From assembly GCA_025351795.1 (NCBI GenBank), contig JANXVG010000076.1, positions 1 to 50,441 on the forward strand: a DNA stretch of 50,441 bases, in the 5' to 3' direction. Position numbers and translations under genes: made by a program. Origin of the DNA: Salinibacterium sp. GTDB taxonomy: Bacteria; Actinomycetota; Actinomycetes; Actinomycetales; Microbacteriaceae. Shown in pieces: positions 24,537 through 32,579 of this stretch. The notes below the pieces were generated by a model. It did not search any database. It saw only the letters and a program-made list of their open reading frames with translations, and was not told where the DNA came from. The first letter of the stretch is position 1; every line of letters begins with the position of its first letter.

Positions 24537-25666
24537 TACCAGTTGTACCCGATCTCGTGCGACCAAGCCCCACACGGCGAACCGTAGCGGTTGGCGATGT
24601 ACGCGAGCCCCCACTCAATCTGCGTCTGGTAGTTGGTACGCCAATCCCAGCCAGCGGTGGCCATTTTGCTGGCTGGCAGCGATTGCGGAATACCGTATGC
24701 CCCACTCGAATAGTTGTAGGCGTTGGTGCGCCATCCTGATTCCTGGTTCCACAACCGCAACAGGCAACTGTTCTGGTCACCGCCGAACCCCAGGTCGGCG
24801 AGTCGGCCGAATGCGTATGATTGCGCGCTCGCCGGATCGTTGACACCGCTGCCCGGCACGCTGAACCCGTCACCGCCCGAAGCGCCAGATGCTCCGAACT
24901 GGGCTTCGTATGCGGCTTCGGCTTCTTGGCCAGCGCGGTAGTTGGCCTCAACCTGAGCGGTGGAGTTTTTCAGCGCTGCCAACTGGGCATAGAGCTGTAC
25001 GACGTTGGCGCGCTGCTCGGCGACCGCTTTGTCTGCTGCGTCACTCGCGGATTTCGCGGCAACGGCCGCGGCATCGGCGGCCTTCGACAGGAGGTCGCGG
25101 GCGGTTCGGGCGACGGATGCCTGGTCGGCCAAGGCCGTCGACTGGTTTCTGTCAATCTTTGCTTGGGTCAGAATCACCCCAAGCTGTGCGCCGACCTTGT
25201 CGAGGGCGCCCAAGCCGTACAACAGGGTCGATTTTCCGAGCCCGCCGATCAGCGCCATCGATGACAGGTCGGTTCCGCCCGCACGATACATGGCGGCAAC
25301 GATCTGGCCCGCTCTCTGACGGGAATCCTGCGCGCGGCCTTGAGCGGCATCCGCTTGTGTCTGCAAGTTGGCGGCCGTGGTGCTGGCGCGAGCCAGAGTC
25401 ACCCGCGCTAGCGCGGCATCCGCTGCCACCTTCACCGCGAGATCGCCGAGCCGGTTGGCTTCGGCCTGCAACGAGCCGAGTAGCGAATTAATTTGGGCGA
25501 TCGTTGCCGAGGTCGCCGCCTCGTTGCCGCGCGCCGCCTCCACTTGGGCCCAACTCGGGTAGTCGGTGCCGTTGACGGTGTCTGCGGCGGCCCCACCGGG
25601 CGCGACACCGAGCATCGCCACGACGAGCGCGGTGATTTCCAGGGCGCGTGAAGCCCGCAACAGCAT
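24533..25666 (-). CDS. Secreted lytic transglycosylase with coiled-coil domain
   Basis: This 377-residue protein has an N-terminal signal sequence (about 1-29, ending near GGAAADT), a long Ala/Gln-rich coiled coil (about 40-250) like the regulatory region of CwlO/RipA-type cell-wall hydrolases, a Gly/Ser linker and a C-terminal transglycosylase-like domain. Glu309 in WNQESGW is the likely catalytic acid, followed by the conserved YGIPQSLPASKMA segment. It would cleave peptidoglycan glycan strands outside the cell. The frame stays open upstream, but the signal peptide at 25666 fixes the start. It is divergent from nadE. Confidence 0.87.
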   Translation of the reverse strand: MLLRASRALEITALVVAMLGVAPGGAAADTVNGTDYPSWAQVEAARGNEAATSATIAQINSLLGSLQAEANRLGDLAVKVAADAALARVTLARASTTAANLQTQADAAQGRAQDSRQRAGQIVAAMYRAGGTDLSSMALIGGLGKSTLLYGLGALDKVGAQLGVILTQAKIDRNQSTALADQASVARTARDLLSKAADAAAVAAKSASDAADKAVAEQRANVVQLYAQLAALKNSTAQVEANYRAGQEAEAAYEAQFGASGASGGDGFSVPGSGVNDPASAQSYAFGRLADLGFGGDQNSCLLRLWNQESGWRTNAYNYSSGAYGIPQSLPASKMATAGWDWRTNYQTQIEWGLAYIANRYGSPCGAWSHEIGYNWY

Positions 25667-25711
25667 GAGCCAAGGGTAAGCGTTGGGCCGAAAAAGTGCC
25701 GGCGCGACGGG

Positions 25712-25717
25712 TAGATT
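25712..25717 (+). promoter_or_regulatory. -10 hexamer for nadE
   Basis: TAGATT lies six bases before the nadE ATG at 25724 with no ribosome-binding site between, the leaderless arrangement. Confidence 0.5.
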
Positions 25718-25723
25718 CGATGC

Positions 25724-26560
25724 ATGCGTGTTCTTCAGGCCCAGATCATCTTCGACCTCGGAGTGGTTTCTACTATCGACCCAGCCGAGCAGGTGCGGCG
25801 CCGGGTCGACTTCCTCAAGGACTACGTGCGTGCGGCGTTCGCGCACGGTTTCGTTCTCGGGATCAGTGGTGGGCAAGATTCCTCGCTCGCCGGGCGCCTC
25901 TGCCAACTCGCTGTCGAAGAACTTCGGGCGAGCGGCATCCCGGCAGAATTTACCGCTGTTCGTCTGCCCTATTCGGTGCAGGCCGACGAAGACGACGCGC
26001 AACTCGCCCTCAGCTTCATCGCTGCCGACCACGAGGTCACCTTCAATATCAAGCGCGGCGTCGACGGATTCGAGGCAGAGTATGCACTCGCGAACAGCGC
26101 TGAGATGAGCGACTTCGACAAGGGCAATGTGAAAGCGAGAGCGCGCATGATCGCCCAGTACGCGATCGCCGGGCACGGTCAACTGCTGGTGGTCGGAACA
26201 GATCACGCGGCCGAGGCCGTGACCGGCTTCTTCACCAAGTTTGGCGACGGCGGCGCCGACATCCTTCCGCTCTCCGGTCTCACCAAGCGGCAGGGACGCG
26301 CGATTCTCGATCACTTGGGTGCGCCGGAACGGCTGTACCTGAAAGCGCCGACCGCTGATCTGCTCGACCACACTCCTGGCCAGACCGATGAAGCAAACCT
26401 TGGTCTGAGCTATGCGCAGATCGACGACTACCTTGAAGGCCAACACGTCGCCGACGACGTGGCCGAGGGCATCGAGGCAAGGTACCTCGCCACCCGTCAC
26501 AAGCGACACTCACCGGTGACCCCGTTCGATGGGTGGTGGCGGGCAGCATCCATGCCGTGA
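25724..26560 (+). CDS. nadE: NAD synthetase, ammonia-dependent type
   Basis: This 278-residue enzyme converts deamido-NAD, ATP and ammonia to NAD in the cytoplasm. The PP-loop SGGQDS lies at 48-53 within [12 protein letters not shown]. Also visible are the [14 protein letters not shown] region, the [12 protein letters not shown] helix, the [20 protein letters not shown] loop and the C-terminal KRHSPVTP. The length fits the single-domain form without a glutaminase domain. It is probably leaderless. It ends convergently with the permease gene. Confidence 0.95.
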   Translation: MRVLQAQIIFDLGVVSTIDPAEQVRRRVDFLKDYVRAAFAHGFVLGISGGQDSSLAGRLCQLAVEELRASGIPAEFTAVRLPYSVQADEDDAQLALSFIAADHEVTFNIKRGVDGFEAEYALANSAEMSDFDKGNVKARARMIAQYAIAGHGQLLVVGTDHAAEAVTGFFTKFGDGGADILPLSGLTKRQGRAILDHLGAPERLYLKAPTADLLDHTPGQTDEANLGLSYAQIDDYLEGQHVADDVAEGIEARYLATRHKRHSPVTPFDGWWRAASMP

Positions 26561-26575
26561 GCGAACGGATGGCTG

Positions 26576-26610
26576 CTGGCCGCAGTGCCTGCGTCGACAC
26601 TGCCGCCCAG
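26576..26610. terminator. Hairpin between convergent nadE and permease genes
   Basis: GCAGTG (26582-26587) pairs with CACTGC (26598-26603) around a ten-base loop. An outer CTGG/CCAG stem is separated from it by a small internal loop. There is no T-run, so it is a weak candidate for a bidirectional terminator. Confidence 0.35.
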
Positions 26611-26619
26611 CGCGAACGG

Positions 26620-28110
26620 CTACGAGACGACGTCGCGCAACAGTTCTTCGTTCACCGTTCTCCGGGTTGCCGAGATGATGTAGCCCACGACGAGCACGAT
26701 GAACGGCACGAGCACGAGTATCCAGCCGATCGCGCTCATCGCCCACGGGGTGACCGTGGGGTCGACACCTTCTGCCGCTGTACCGGCGAGGATCCCGAAG
26801 CGCGAGATCAGCAGGTACTCGCCGAGTACTAAGCCGATCGTCGCGAGAACCGGTGCGACGACGATGACGAAGACGTTCTCGGTGCCCTTGTTCTTGGCGA
26901 AGTACACGATCACCGCGATGCAGACAAGCACCTCGATGAGCACGATCGCTACGACCGCGAGACCACTGAACCAGTTGAACAGGTTGAGCACCGGGTCGAG
27001 CTGGAATACCGCGAAGATCACGATGATCGCGCCACTGATGACCGAGGTCAGTACGGATGCCCGGCCGGGCGCGCCGCGCCGGTTGACGGTTCCGAGCGAC
27101 TTCGGTAGCACTCCACCGCGGCCCATGGCGAAGAAATATCGGCTTGCAGCGTTCTGGAAGGCGAGGAGTCCGGCGAACAGGCTTGACAGCACAAGGATCG
27201 ACATGACGGTGGCCATCCACGGCGCCACGTACTGGGCCGCAAGGGAGAACAGCACCGCAGCGGGGTTCGCGAGGTTGTTCGACAGCGACAGCGTTTTTTC
27301 CACCGCAGCTGAGGAACCCATGCCGGTCACCATTGCAAATGCCGTGACCGCAAATAGAACCGTGATCACGGCGACCGCGAGATAGGTAGCGCGGGGTACA
27401 GCTCGTTTCGGGTCTTTCGACTCCTCGCCATAGATCGCGGTTGCCTCGAAACCGATGAACGACGCAAACGCAAACGCAAACGCGATACCGGCCGAGCCAG
27501 CCAAGCCGCCGACGAGGATCTTGTCTGGCGAGAAGGATGCCGCGAAGTTGAGCCCTTCCGGTCCACCGTTGGCCAGGATGGCGATCGACGTGATCACGAG
27601 CGAGGTGAGTTCGAGAAGCATGAGCACGCCCAGCAGCTTGGCGCCCACATCCACGCTCAGCAGCGATAGCGCCGTGACGAGCAGCCAAGCGATCAGCGAC
27701 CATGCCCACCAGGGCATCACGCCGAGCTGCGCAGAGATCACGGCACCGAAGAACCCATAGATCGCGAGTTGAACGCCGACGTACGCAACGATGGAAACGA
27801 AGGCGGATGCGATGCCCGCGTGCCTGCCGAGCCCACGCCCGATGTATGCGAAGAATGCACCGGCATTGGTGACTCGCTGGCTCATGGCGGCATACCCGAC
27901 GCTGAACAGGAGGAGCGTGATTCCGACGGCGAGATAGGCACCGGGTGCCGCTGCGCCGTTACCGAGCACGATCGCGACGGGAACAGCCCCGGTCATCCCG
28001 ACGAGCGGAGCCGCTGCGGCCACCACGAAGAAGACAATTCCGATTACTCCAAGACGCCCCTTGTGCAGGGTGGTTACTGAAGATTCGGCGGGTTTGTGGG
28101 TAAGCGCCAT
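26620..28110 (-). CDS. APC-family amino acid / amine permease
   Basis: This 496-residue protein starts MALTHKPAES; the ATG has GAGG about eight bases upstream. About twelve hydrophobic helices lie between residues 20 and 480. The APC pattern is visible in GIVFFVVAAAAPLVGMTG (helix 1) and in the FASFIGFEATAIYGEESKDP segment, whose Gly-Phe-Glu motif is typical of amino-acid and polyamine carriers. It is divergent from the decarboxylase-fold gene, and the shared region holds one of the four 22-bp operator-like repeats. It probably imports the substrate of the catabolic island, plausibly an amino acid or amine. Confidence 0.88.
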   Translation of the reverse strand: MALTHKPAESSVTTLHKGRLGVIGIVFFVVAAAAPLVGMTGAVPVAIVLGNGAAAPGAYLAVGITLLLFSVGYAAMSQRVTNAGAFFAYIGRGLGRHAGIASAFVSIVAYVGVQLAIYGFFGAVISAQLGVMPWWAWSLIAWLLVTALSLLSVDVGAKLLGVLMLLELTSLVITSIAILANGGPEGLNFAASFSPDKILVGGLAGSAGIAFAFAFASFIGFEATAIYGEESKDPKRAVPRATYLAVAVITVLFAVTAFAMVTGMGSSAAVEKTLSLSNNLANPAAVLFSLAAQYVAPWMATVMSILVLSSLFAGLLAFQNAASRYFFAMGRGGVLPKSLGTVNRRGAPGRASVLTSVISGAIIVIFAVFQLDPVLNLFNWFSGLAVVAIVLIEVLVCIAVIVYFAKNKGTENVFVIVVAPVLATIGLVLGEYLLISRFGILAGTAAEGVDPTVTPWAMSAIGWILVLVPFIVLVVGYIISATRRTVNEELLRDVVS

Positions 28111-28142
28111 CTGATAGTCCTCATTGAGTTCTGGCCAGCACA

Positions 28143-28164
28143 GATCGTGTGTGTCCAAACGATT
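28143..28164. promoter_or_regulatory. Operator-like 22-bp inverted repeat, site 1
   Basis: GATCGTGT-N6-AAACGATT lies between the permease (start 28110) and the decarboxylase-fold gene (start 28255). ATCGT and ACGAT are spaced by ten bases, exactly as in site 2 (30452-30473). It matches the site 2 half-sites at 5 of 8 and 7 of 8 positions. Confidence 0.5.
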
Positions 28165-28240
28165 AGGTAAACAATGTCGAAGTAGTGCGCCACAGTCAAG
28201 TGCTTCGTGGTGATTCATTCGGGCACAAACCGTTCTGGGC

Positions 28241-28246
28241 TACACT
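28241..28246 (+). promoter_or_regulatory. -10 hexamer for the decarboxylase-fold gene
   Basis: TACACT lies eight bases before the ATG at 28255 with no Shine-Dalgarno sequence. It supports this start over an in-frame GTG at 28207. Confidence 0.45.
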
Positions 28247-28254
28247 CTCGCCCT

Positions 28255-29064
28255 ATGAGCCAACTCAATGGATTTTTACCGCCGCTGACACCGCGAGGGT
28301 CAAGCTCCCTCGTTCCGACGATGCCGTGGTACTACTCGGGAACCTTGCTCACGGTCGAATACCTCACCGACGAGGCGAATGTGCGGGCGATCCTTCCCCC
28401 AGATATCGACCTTGCCCCCGAGCAACCGGGAGCCGTCGCGATAATCTGGGCCGATTGGCAGTCCTGCAGCGACGGTGGCCTCGAGCTACTCGACCCGGTG
28501 CGCGCGCAGTATCTCGAGGCGTTCGTCGTGGTGCGGTGCTCTTATGCGGGCACGACCTACAGTCGATGCGTCGCGATCTGGGTGACGACGGACTTCGCCA
28601 TGGGGCGGGGTTGGTTTCAGGGCTACCCGAAGAAGCTCGGCTCCGTGCATGTGACACGACTCTTCGCCCACGGCAAAGCAACTCCACGGCTCGAGGCCGG
28701 TGCGCAGCTGGGTGCCTCGTTGTCTGCGTATGACCACCGGTTGGCTTCCGCTGTCGTCACCCTGCGCGAACCGAGTGAGAACAACGGTTTCGTCAACGGG
28801 CACCGGATGTTGCACAACCGCTTCATGCCGTCGATCAGCCAAGGCCAGGGTCTTTCGCTCGACCAACTCGTGTCGATGGGCGGTGTGGATGCCGACCTCG
28901 GTCAGCCGTGGCGAGGGGAAGCGGAGCTCACCCTCGCCGATTCACCGTGGGACGAACTGAGCTCGATTCTGCCCGTCGGGGAGATTCTCGCTGGCTACTA
29001 TCGCGAGCTCGGAGTGACATTCGCCGGCGGCGAACTCGTGGCCGACCGCAGTCGGGCTGCCTGA
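28255..29064 (+). CDS. Acetoacetate decarboxylase-family protein
   Basis: This 269-residue protein has the acetoacetate decarboxylase fold. The signature is GYPKKLG with adjacent Lys126 and Lys127, corresponding to the Schiff-base lysine and its partner in the Clostridium enzyme. VPTMPWYYSGTL near the N-terminus is the family's usual opening. Relatives of this fold also act as decarboxylase-like lyases on ring-cleavage products and other oxo acids. Given the neighbours, a step in processing an aromatic degradation intermediate is more likely than acetone formation; this is inference. It is divergent from the permease and convergent with the glutamine-synthetase-like gene (22-base gap). Confidence 0.82.
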   Translation: MSQLNGFLPPLTPRGSSSLVPTMPWYYSGTLLTVEYLTDEANVRAILPPDIDLAPEQPGAVAIIWADWQSCSDGGLELLDPVRAQYLEAFVVVRCSYAGTTYSRCVAIWVTTDFAMGRGWFQGYPKKLGSVHVTRLFAHGKATPRLEAGAQLGASLSAYDHRLASAVVTLREPSENNGFVNGHRMLHNRFMPSISQGQGLSLDQLVSMGGVDADLGQPWRGEAELTLADSPWDELSSILPVGEILAGYYRELGVTFAGGELVADRSRAA

Positions 29065-29086
29065 CGTATTCTGCTGACGTCGCTGA

Positions 29087-30436
29087 TCAGTAGTCTTCGA
29101 TGTACTCGTCGAGTTCCCAGCGACTGACCTCGCGCGCCGCCGGGTCATCGACCGCGGCTTCGTAGCGTTCGATCTCGTCGCGTTTGAGCATCGTGAACAC
29201 GTCGACGAAACGATTGCCGATGATGTCTCGCAGGCGCTGGTTGCCGGCGAGGGCGTCCAGTGCTTCCGTGAGCGACATCGGCAGCACTGCTGCCGCCTCG
29301 TTCTCGTACGCCCAGCCGGCGGCATCCGCAGGCGCGTCGAGTTGCCGGGCGATGCCGTCGAGGCCGGCCGCGAGGATTGCGGCGATCATCACGTACGGGT
29401 TCGCGGCACCGTCGCCGAGTCGCAACTCGAGGCGGGTACCCTCGCCACGCTCCGGTGGCACGCGCAGCATGGCGCTGCGATTGTCGTGACCCCAGTTGGC
29501 GCGGTAGGGCGCGAGAGTGTCAGGGCCGAGCCGCTTATAGGCGTTGACGGTGGGGTTGGTAAACGCGGCGAGAGCGTGCGCATTATCGAGGATGCCGGCG
29601 ATCAGTCGGTTGGCGGTCAGCGACAGTTCGCCACCGGCCGCGTGCATCAGGTTGTTGCCAGCGGCATCCACCACCGAGAAGTGCAGGTGGAATCCACTGC
29701 CGCCCTCATCGCTCCAGGGCTTTCCGAGGAAGGTTGCGAGTTTGCCTTCCCGCGCCACGATGTCTTTCACCGCGGTTTTGAAGATGAAGGTGCGGTCAGC
29801 TGCGCGCAATGCCTCGCCATGCCAGAGGTTGATCTCGTATTGGCTGGGGCTGAACTCATGGTTACCCGCGAAGACGCCAATGTCCATCTGGTCGAGCATC
29901 CGCAACAGGTGCAAGAAGGTGCCGTCTGGGTCGACCCACGCACCTGTCGTGTAGACGCGCCCGGTGCGGGTGATCGAACGTCGCCAGCCCTCTTCCGTGC
30001 GGTCGGCGATGTAAAACTCGAGCTCGGGGCCGACTACCGGCGCGAGTCCCAGCGCCTCATACTGCTCGATCACGTGGCGCAGAACCGAGCGCGGGGCGAT
30101 TTCGCTCGCCGACTGGTCGGGCTCGAAGGCATCGGCGACGACCATGGCCACCCCGGGCTCCCACGGCATCATCGTGAGTGAGTCGGGATCGATTCGGGTG
30201 ATCAGGTCGGGAAGCCCGTTCGACATGATGCCGTTGCCATCCAGGACGCCACCGCGGGTGGTGGTGACCCATACGCCTTGGCAGAAAGTGGTGCCGTTCT
30301 TCGTGATGCGCTCATACTGGCTTACGAGTAGGTCCTTCGACCGGGTAATGCCAAGAATATCGGCGTAGACGAGGCGAAGAACATCGATTCCCTTCGCTTC
30401 CAGTTGGGATCGAAGACCGGTCAGGTCGGTACTCAT
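29087..30436 (-). CDS. Glutamine-synthetase-like ligase (gamma-glutamyl amide synthetase type)
   Basis: This 449-residue protein starts MSTDLTGLRS; the ATG has GGAGGA about five bases upstream. It belongs to the glutamine synthetase superfamily: PELEFYIAD, the GFHLHFSVVDAAGNN segment (ATP and metal site), NAYKRL, APYRANWGHDNRSAMLRVP and the GTRLELRLGDGAANPY motif. It pairs divergently with a class-I amidotransferase, the arrangement known for gamma-glutamylanilide formation (AtdA1/AtdA2) and reminiscent of PuuA/PuuD. A role in gamma-glutamylating an amine is therefore more likely than housekeeping glutamine synthesis. The promoter region holds the best operator repeat, 15 bases upstream. Confidence 0.85.
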   Translation of the reverse strand: MSTDLTGLRSQLEAKGIDVLRLVYADILGITRSKDLLVSQYERITKNGTTFCQGVWVTTTRGGVLDGNGIMSNGLPDLITRIDPDSLTMMPWEPGVAMVVADAFEPDQSASEIAPRSVLRHVIEQYEALGLAPVVGPELEFYIADRTEEGWRRSITRTGRVYTTGAWVDPDGTFLHLLRMLDQMDIGVFAGNHEFSPSQYEINLWHGEALRAADRTFIFKTAVKDIVAREGKLATFLGKPWSDEGGSGFHLHFSVVDAAGNNLMHAAGGELSLTANRLIAGILDNAHALAAFTNPTVNAYKRLGPDTLAPYRANWGHDNRSAMLRVPPERGEGTRLELRLGDGAANPYVMIAAILAAGLDGIARQLDAPADAAGWAYENEAAAVLPMSLTEALDALAGNQRLRDIIGNRFVDVFTMLKRDEIERYEAAVDDPAAREVSRWELDEYIEDY

Positions 30437-30451
30437 ATGTCCTCCGCCATC

Positions 30452-30473
30452 AATCGTTCGGCCATGAACGATT
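30452..30473. promoter_or_regulatory. Operator-like 22-bp inverted repeat, site 2
   Basis: AATCGTTC-N6-GAACGATT has perfect 8-bp arms. It lies between the divergent ligase (start 30436) and amidotransferase (start 30491) genes, within 20 bases of each start, where a bound repressor would block both. Confidence 0.75.
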
Positions 30474-30490
30474 AGTGAGATACTAACCCG

Positions 30491-31195
30491 ATGAGAGCAT
30501 TGTTCGTGCAGCACGATCACATCAGCCCGACGGGGCCGGTGGCGGATCGACTGCGCCAGCGTGGCTTCGACGTCGACGAGATCACCGTTGTCGATGAAGC
30601 AAATTTCGCCTCGCCAAACGTGCAGTTTCAGTTTCCCCACCTCAATGACTACGACCTGATCGTTCCCATGGGGGCGCCGTGGGGTGCGTGGGATGACGCG
30701 TGCATCGGTAATTGGCTGCAGCCCGAGATCGCGTGGGTGCGCGATGCGATCGACCGCGACATCCCCGTCCTCGGCATTTGCTTCGGCGGGCAGCTCATGG
30801 CGCGCGCCCTCGGCGGAACCGTGAGCCGGGCGAGCAAGGCGGAGATCGGTTGGACGGCCATCCATAGCGACGACGCGTCGCTCGTGTCGCCGGGTCCGTG
30901 GTTCCAGTTCCACTACGACAAGTGGGTGGTGCCGGCTGGCGCGGTCGAGATCGCGCGAAATTCGGTGGCGTCGCAGGCGTTCACCTTCGGGCGTAGCCTG
31001 GCGGTTCAATTCCACCCTGAGCTCACCGCGCCCACTCTCGCCGGATGGCTGCGTGAAGGAGGCGCCGATGAGGTGATTGCCGACAATCAAGACCCGACAG
31101 CACTTCTGGCGCATACCGAAGCAGAGCAGGTCGCCGCGATCGGTCGTTCCAATGCTCTCGTCGACGCGTTTCTCAAGCGGATCGCGAAGCTCTAG
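30491..31195 (+). CDS. Class-I glutamine amidotransferase-like protein
   Basis: This 234-residue protein has the triad C97 (GICFGGQLMA), H175 and E177 (VQFHPEL). N-terminal residues 1-60 form the flavodoxin-like half, with IVPMGAPWGAWDD. It stands alone without a synthetase domain, as do PuuD and AtdA2. It probably hydrolyses a gamma-glutamyl amide or supplies ammonia to the divergent ligase. It shares the operator at 30452-30473 with the ligase and ends convergently with the decarboxylase gene. Confidence 0.88.
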   Translation: MRALFVQHDHISPTGPVADRLRQRGFDVDEITVVDEANFASPNVQFQFPHLNDYDLIVPMGAPWGAWDDACIGNWLQPEIAWVRDAIDRDIPVLGICFGGQLMARALGGTVSRASKAEIGWTAIHSDDASLVSPGPWFQFHYDKWVVPAGAVEIARNSVASQAFTFGRSLAVQFHPELTAPTLAGWLREGGADEVIADNQDPTALLAHTEAEQVAAIGRSNALVDAFLKRIAKL

Positions 31196-31208
31196 TCGCA
31201 CCGCGGGC

Positions 31209-32579
31209 TCAGCGAAGCGTGTCGAGGATCTCGATTACTCTCGCCGCATCGGTTGCCGGGTTCACGAACGCGAGCCGAAGAACTGTCTGGCCGTGCCACC
31301 AGGTCGGAACGCACAGGATCACGCCGTTGGCGGCCTGCTCCTTGGACCAGGCCTCGTACTGGCCGTCGCTCCAACCCGGGCGGTCAAACAGCACGATCGA
31401 GAGTTCCGGTTCGCACATGAGTCTGAGGTGACTGGAGTCGCGGATCGCGTCAGCAACGGTGCGGGCCGTAGCGAGCGACAACTCGACGGCACGGCGATAC
31501 TTGTCGGTGCCATGGGTAGCGAGGCTAAACCAGAATGGCAGCCCGCGAGCTCGTCGAGAGAGATGAATGGCCAATTCTGACGGGTTCCACGACTCGCGGT
31601 CGACGTGGTCCAGATAACTCGCGTGTTGGGCGTGAACCGCACGCGCGAGCTCGGGCTCTCGGTAGAGCAGCGCGCAGCAGTCGTACGGCGCGAACAGCCA
31701 CTTATGTGGGTCGACGATGAAGCTATCCGCGAGTTCGATCCCCGCGAACAATGAGCGAACGCTCGGTGCAGCCAAGCCTGCTCCACCGTACGCGCCATCC
31801 ACGTGCAACCACACTCCGAACTCGCGGCAGACGGATGCCACATCCGCGAGGTCATCGATGAGCCCTTCGTTAGTCGTGCCCGCTGAGGCAACCACTGCGA
31901 ACACGTCGGGGTGAGAGTGCAGCACTTCGCGCAGCGCCCTCCCGGTGAGATGTCCGCGCGCGTCGATCGGCACATCCACGATTTCTGCATCGAGCGCCTT
32001 GGCCGCCGAGTGAATCGACGAGTGCGCGTTCGAGGTGCAGGCCACCTGCCAGCCGCTAACGGGCCTCCCGCCACGCTGGCCTTTGGCCGTTTCTCTTGCC
32101 GTCATGAGAGCAGACAGATTGCCGCTCGTACCGCCGGACACAAAACATCCTCCAGCGGTCTCGGGCCAACCGAGTAGACCGACGATCCAGGCGAGCGCTT
32201 CGTTCTCGGCATAGATTGCTCCGGCCCCCGCTTCCCACATCCCCCCGAAGATGTTCGCCGCGCTCGTCACGAAGTCAAAGACCACTGCCGCACGAGTCGG
32301 CGCCGATGGAATGTATGCGAGGTTGTATGGGTCGTCCTGTGAGCGGGTCGCGGGCTCAAGTACCTCGTTGAAAACGCGCAGCGCGGCTTTACCCCCGATT
32401 CCCTCTGCTGTCACTGTGGCGCCGGCGGCTCGAGAAAGCTCGGCCGCTGAGCGAGCGGTAGACAGCGGATCAGTGTGACGCACCACGCGTTGCGCCGACC
32501 AGTCGACGGCGAGCTGCACGATCGCGGACTCGTCGCCCCAGATTGAGTGCGGCTCCGCCCCGCTGTCGTCGCTTGTCAT
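31209..32579 (-). CDS. PLP-dependent group II decarboxylase (aromatic-amino-acid type)
   Basis: This 456-residue protein has fold-type I PLP signatures: SGGTSGNLSAL (about 148-158), the NAHSS motif whose His186 stacks on the cofactor, HVDGAYGG with Asp261, and DPHKWLF with the Schiff-base Lys293. This pattern is shared with aromatic-L-amino-acid, tyrosine and glutamate decarboxylases; the DSFIVDPHKWLFAPYDC segment is closest to the aromatic group, though substrate cannot be read from sequence. Its ATG overlaps the P450 stop by 4 bases, so decarboxylase and P450 are made from one message. The product amine would suit the neighbouring gamma-glutamyl ligase. Confidence 0.88.
   Translation of the reverse strand: MTSDDSGAEPHSIWGDESAIVQLAVDWSAQRVVRHTDPLSTARSAAELSRAAGATVTAEGIGGKAALRVFNEVLEPATRSQDDPYNLAYIPSAPTRAAVVFDFVTSAANIFGGMWEAGAGAIYAENEALAWIVGLLGWPETAGGCFVSGGTSGNLSALMTARETAKGQRGGRPVSGWQVACTSNAHSSIHSAAKALDAEIVDVPIDARGHLTGRALREVLHSHPDVFAVVASAGTTNEGLIDDLADVASVCREFGVWLHVDGAYGGAGLAAPSVRSLFAGIELADSFIVDPHKWLFAPYDCCALLYREPELARAVHAQHASYLDHVDRESWNPSELAIHLSRRARGLPFWFSLATHGTDKYRRAVELSLATARTVADAIRDSSHLRLMCEPELSIVLFDRPGWSDGQYEAWSKEQAANGVILCVPTWWHGQTVLRLAFVNPATDAARVIEILDTLR

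Noticed and set aside
25667-26509. Upstream extension of the transglycosylase frame opposite nadE
   Set aside because: The signal peptide starts at 25666, and the extension only reads the antisense of nadE.
29087-30436. Housekeeping glutamine synthetase GlnA
   Set aside because: Its divergent pairing with an amidotransferase, catabolic neighbours and operator repeat fit the gamma-glutamyl amide ligase group better.
30437-31201. Upstream extension of the glutamine-synthetase-like frame
   Set aside because: It is antisense to the amidotransferase gene. The family N-terminus and a good ribosome-binding site fix the start at 30436.
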